Part shown: one piece after another, positions 5,618 through 6,094 of the stretch
How the letters are laid out: every line of letters starts with the position of its first letter
Numbering within the stretch: the first letter of the stretch is position 1
DNA from: Candidatus Roizmanbacteria bacterium CG10_big_fil_rev_8_21_14_0_10_45_7
Lineage (GTDB): Bacteria > Patescibacteriota > Microgenomatia > UBA1406
Assembly: GCA_002793745.1 (NCBI GenBank)
Contig: PFEE01000039.1
Location: forward strand, 1-6,094
Direction of reading: 5' to 3'
Length of the DNA stretch: 6,094 nucleotides
Made by a program: the position numbers and the translations under genes
Notes under the pieces: generated by a model
Told to the model about the DNA's origin: nothing
The model's input: the letters and a program-made list of their open reading frames with translations, nothing else
Databases searched by the model: none

Positions 5618-6094
5618 ATGGCCGGTAAAAAACCTAAGGTAGTCGTCATCGGGGGAGGCACCGGAACCTTCGTTGTATTGTCAGGCTTGAAATCAGCTAC
5701 TTCCCGCTCAAAACATCCTTCAGAACTTGCTATTACCGCCATTGTCACCATGATGGACAGCGGGGGCAGCACCGGCAGGCTCCGTGACCAGTACGGTGTG
5801 TTGCCTCCGGGTGATATACGCCAGGCGCTGGTTGCCCTGTCTGACTCCGACGAGCTATGGCGCAAGCTGTTTCTCTACCGGTTTGAGGAAGGCGACTTTA
5901 AGGGGCATAATTTCGGCAATATCTTTTTAGCTGCGCTTGAGCGCATCAGCGGAAGCTTTCAAAAAGCGCTCTATATGGCGCAGGAGGTACTACAAACCAA
6001 AGGAACCGTTATACCAGTTACCCTTAAGCAAGCCAATATTGTGGCGCATCTCACGAATGGAACCGTCATTCACGGCGAACGGCTCATTGACGAG
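5618..6094 (+). CDS. yvcK: YvcK/CofD-like family protein (gluconeogenesis factor), 3' end outside window
   Basis: The frame runs from ATG 5618 to the window edge without a stop, giving 159 residues; family members usually have over 300, so about half is visible. Landmarks are the nucleotide-binding N-terminus VVVIGGGTGTFVVLSGLK (8-25), TMMDSGGSTGRLRD at 44-57, YGVLPPGDIRQAL at 59-71, GHNFGNIFL at 96-104 and VIPVT at 131-135. YvcK of Bacillus subtilis and its relatives bind UDP-sugars and are needed for growth on gluconeogenic carbon sources and for normal cell-wall synthesis and shape. CofD, the F420 biosynthesis transferase, shares the fold, but the DSGGSTG and PPGDIRQAL blocks with this spacing fit YvcK better. 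The whiA and rapZ genes that often flank it elsewhere are not seen on the left side; it is divergent from rplU instead. Confidence 0.92.
   Translation, partial: MAGKKPKVVVIGGGTGTFVVLSGLKSATSRSKHPSELAITAIVTMMDSGGSTGRLRDQYGVLPPGDIRQALVALSDSDELWRKLFLYRFEEGDFKGHNFGNIFLAALERISGSFQKALYMAQEVLQTKGTVIPVTLKQANIVAHLTNGTVIHGERLIDE

Noticed and set aside
5542..5865. 108-codon N-terminal extension of rplU
   Set aside because: It is antisense to the conserved yvcK motifs and would double the length of L21; the promoter sits inside it.

Overview
The window reads as a compact chromosomal segment of a small-genome bacterium. My best guess is a member of the Candidate Phyla Radiation (Patescibacteria, perhaps the Microgenomates side). 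The grounds are indirect: very tight packing with no gap above about 76 bases, overlapping gene ends, almost no Shine-Dalgarno sites, a ParB cut down to its DNA-binding parts, and Pro/Thr/Ser-rich surface proteins with a hydrophobic end. TGA is used as a stop (topA, rpmA), so the glycine-TGA code of Gracilibacteria/Absconditabacteria does not apply. The lineage is an inference; a marker-gene tree would settle it.

Layout, left to right. (1) 2-1767, plus strand: the 3' part of a gene for a surface protein with Ig-like beta-sandwich domains, then, 2 bases later, a second membrane protein with a long Pro/Ser/Thr linker. Both end in a similar IP-x-[ST]-G plus hydrophobic tail. (2) 1693-3771, minus strand: topA, a complete type IA DNA topoisomerase I, whose 3' end overlaps the second surface gene tail to tail by 75 bases. 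(3) 3815-4435, plus strand: lepB, signal peptidase I, divergent from topA across only 43 bases that hold both promoters. (4) 4432-5541, minus strand: the ribosomal operon rplU-rpmA followed by a translationally coupled, N-terminally truncated parB-like gene, which meets lepB stop codon to stop codon. (5) 5618-6094, plus strand: the first half of a yvcK-family gene, divergent from rplU across 76 bases and running off the window.

The genes are mostly core housekeeping: DNA topology (TopA), chromosome organisation or transcription (ParB-like), large-subunit assembly (L21, L27), protein export (LepB) and envelope/carbon control (YvcK). LepB plausibly matures exported proteins such as the one at the left edge, but nothing in the sequence links them directly.

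The most striking pattern is regulatory. All four genes that head a transcription unit here (topA, lepB, rplU, yvcK) have a TATAAT or TACAAT box ending only 6-9 bases before the start codon, which predicts leaderless mRNAs. The second notable item is the ParB homologue that keeps its HTH and C-terminal domains but has no CTPase domain. I see no RNA gene, CRISPR array, insertion sequence or clear novel multi-gene system. No stretch over 300 bases lacks a gene.
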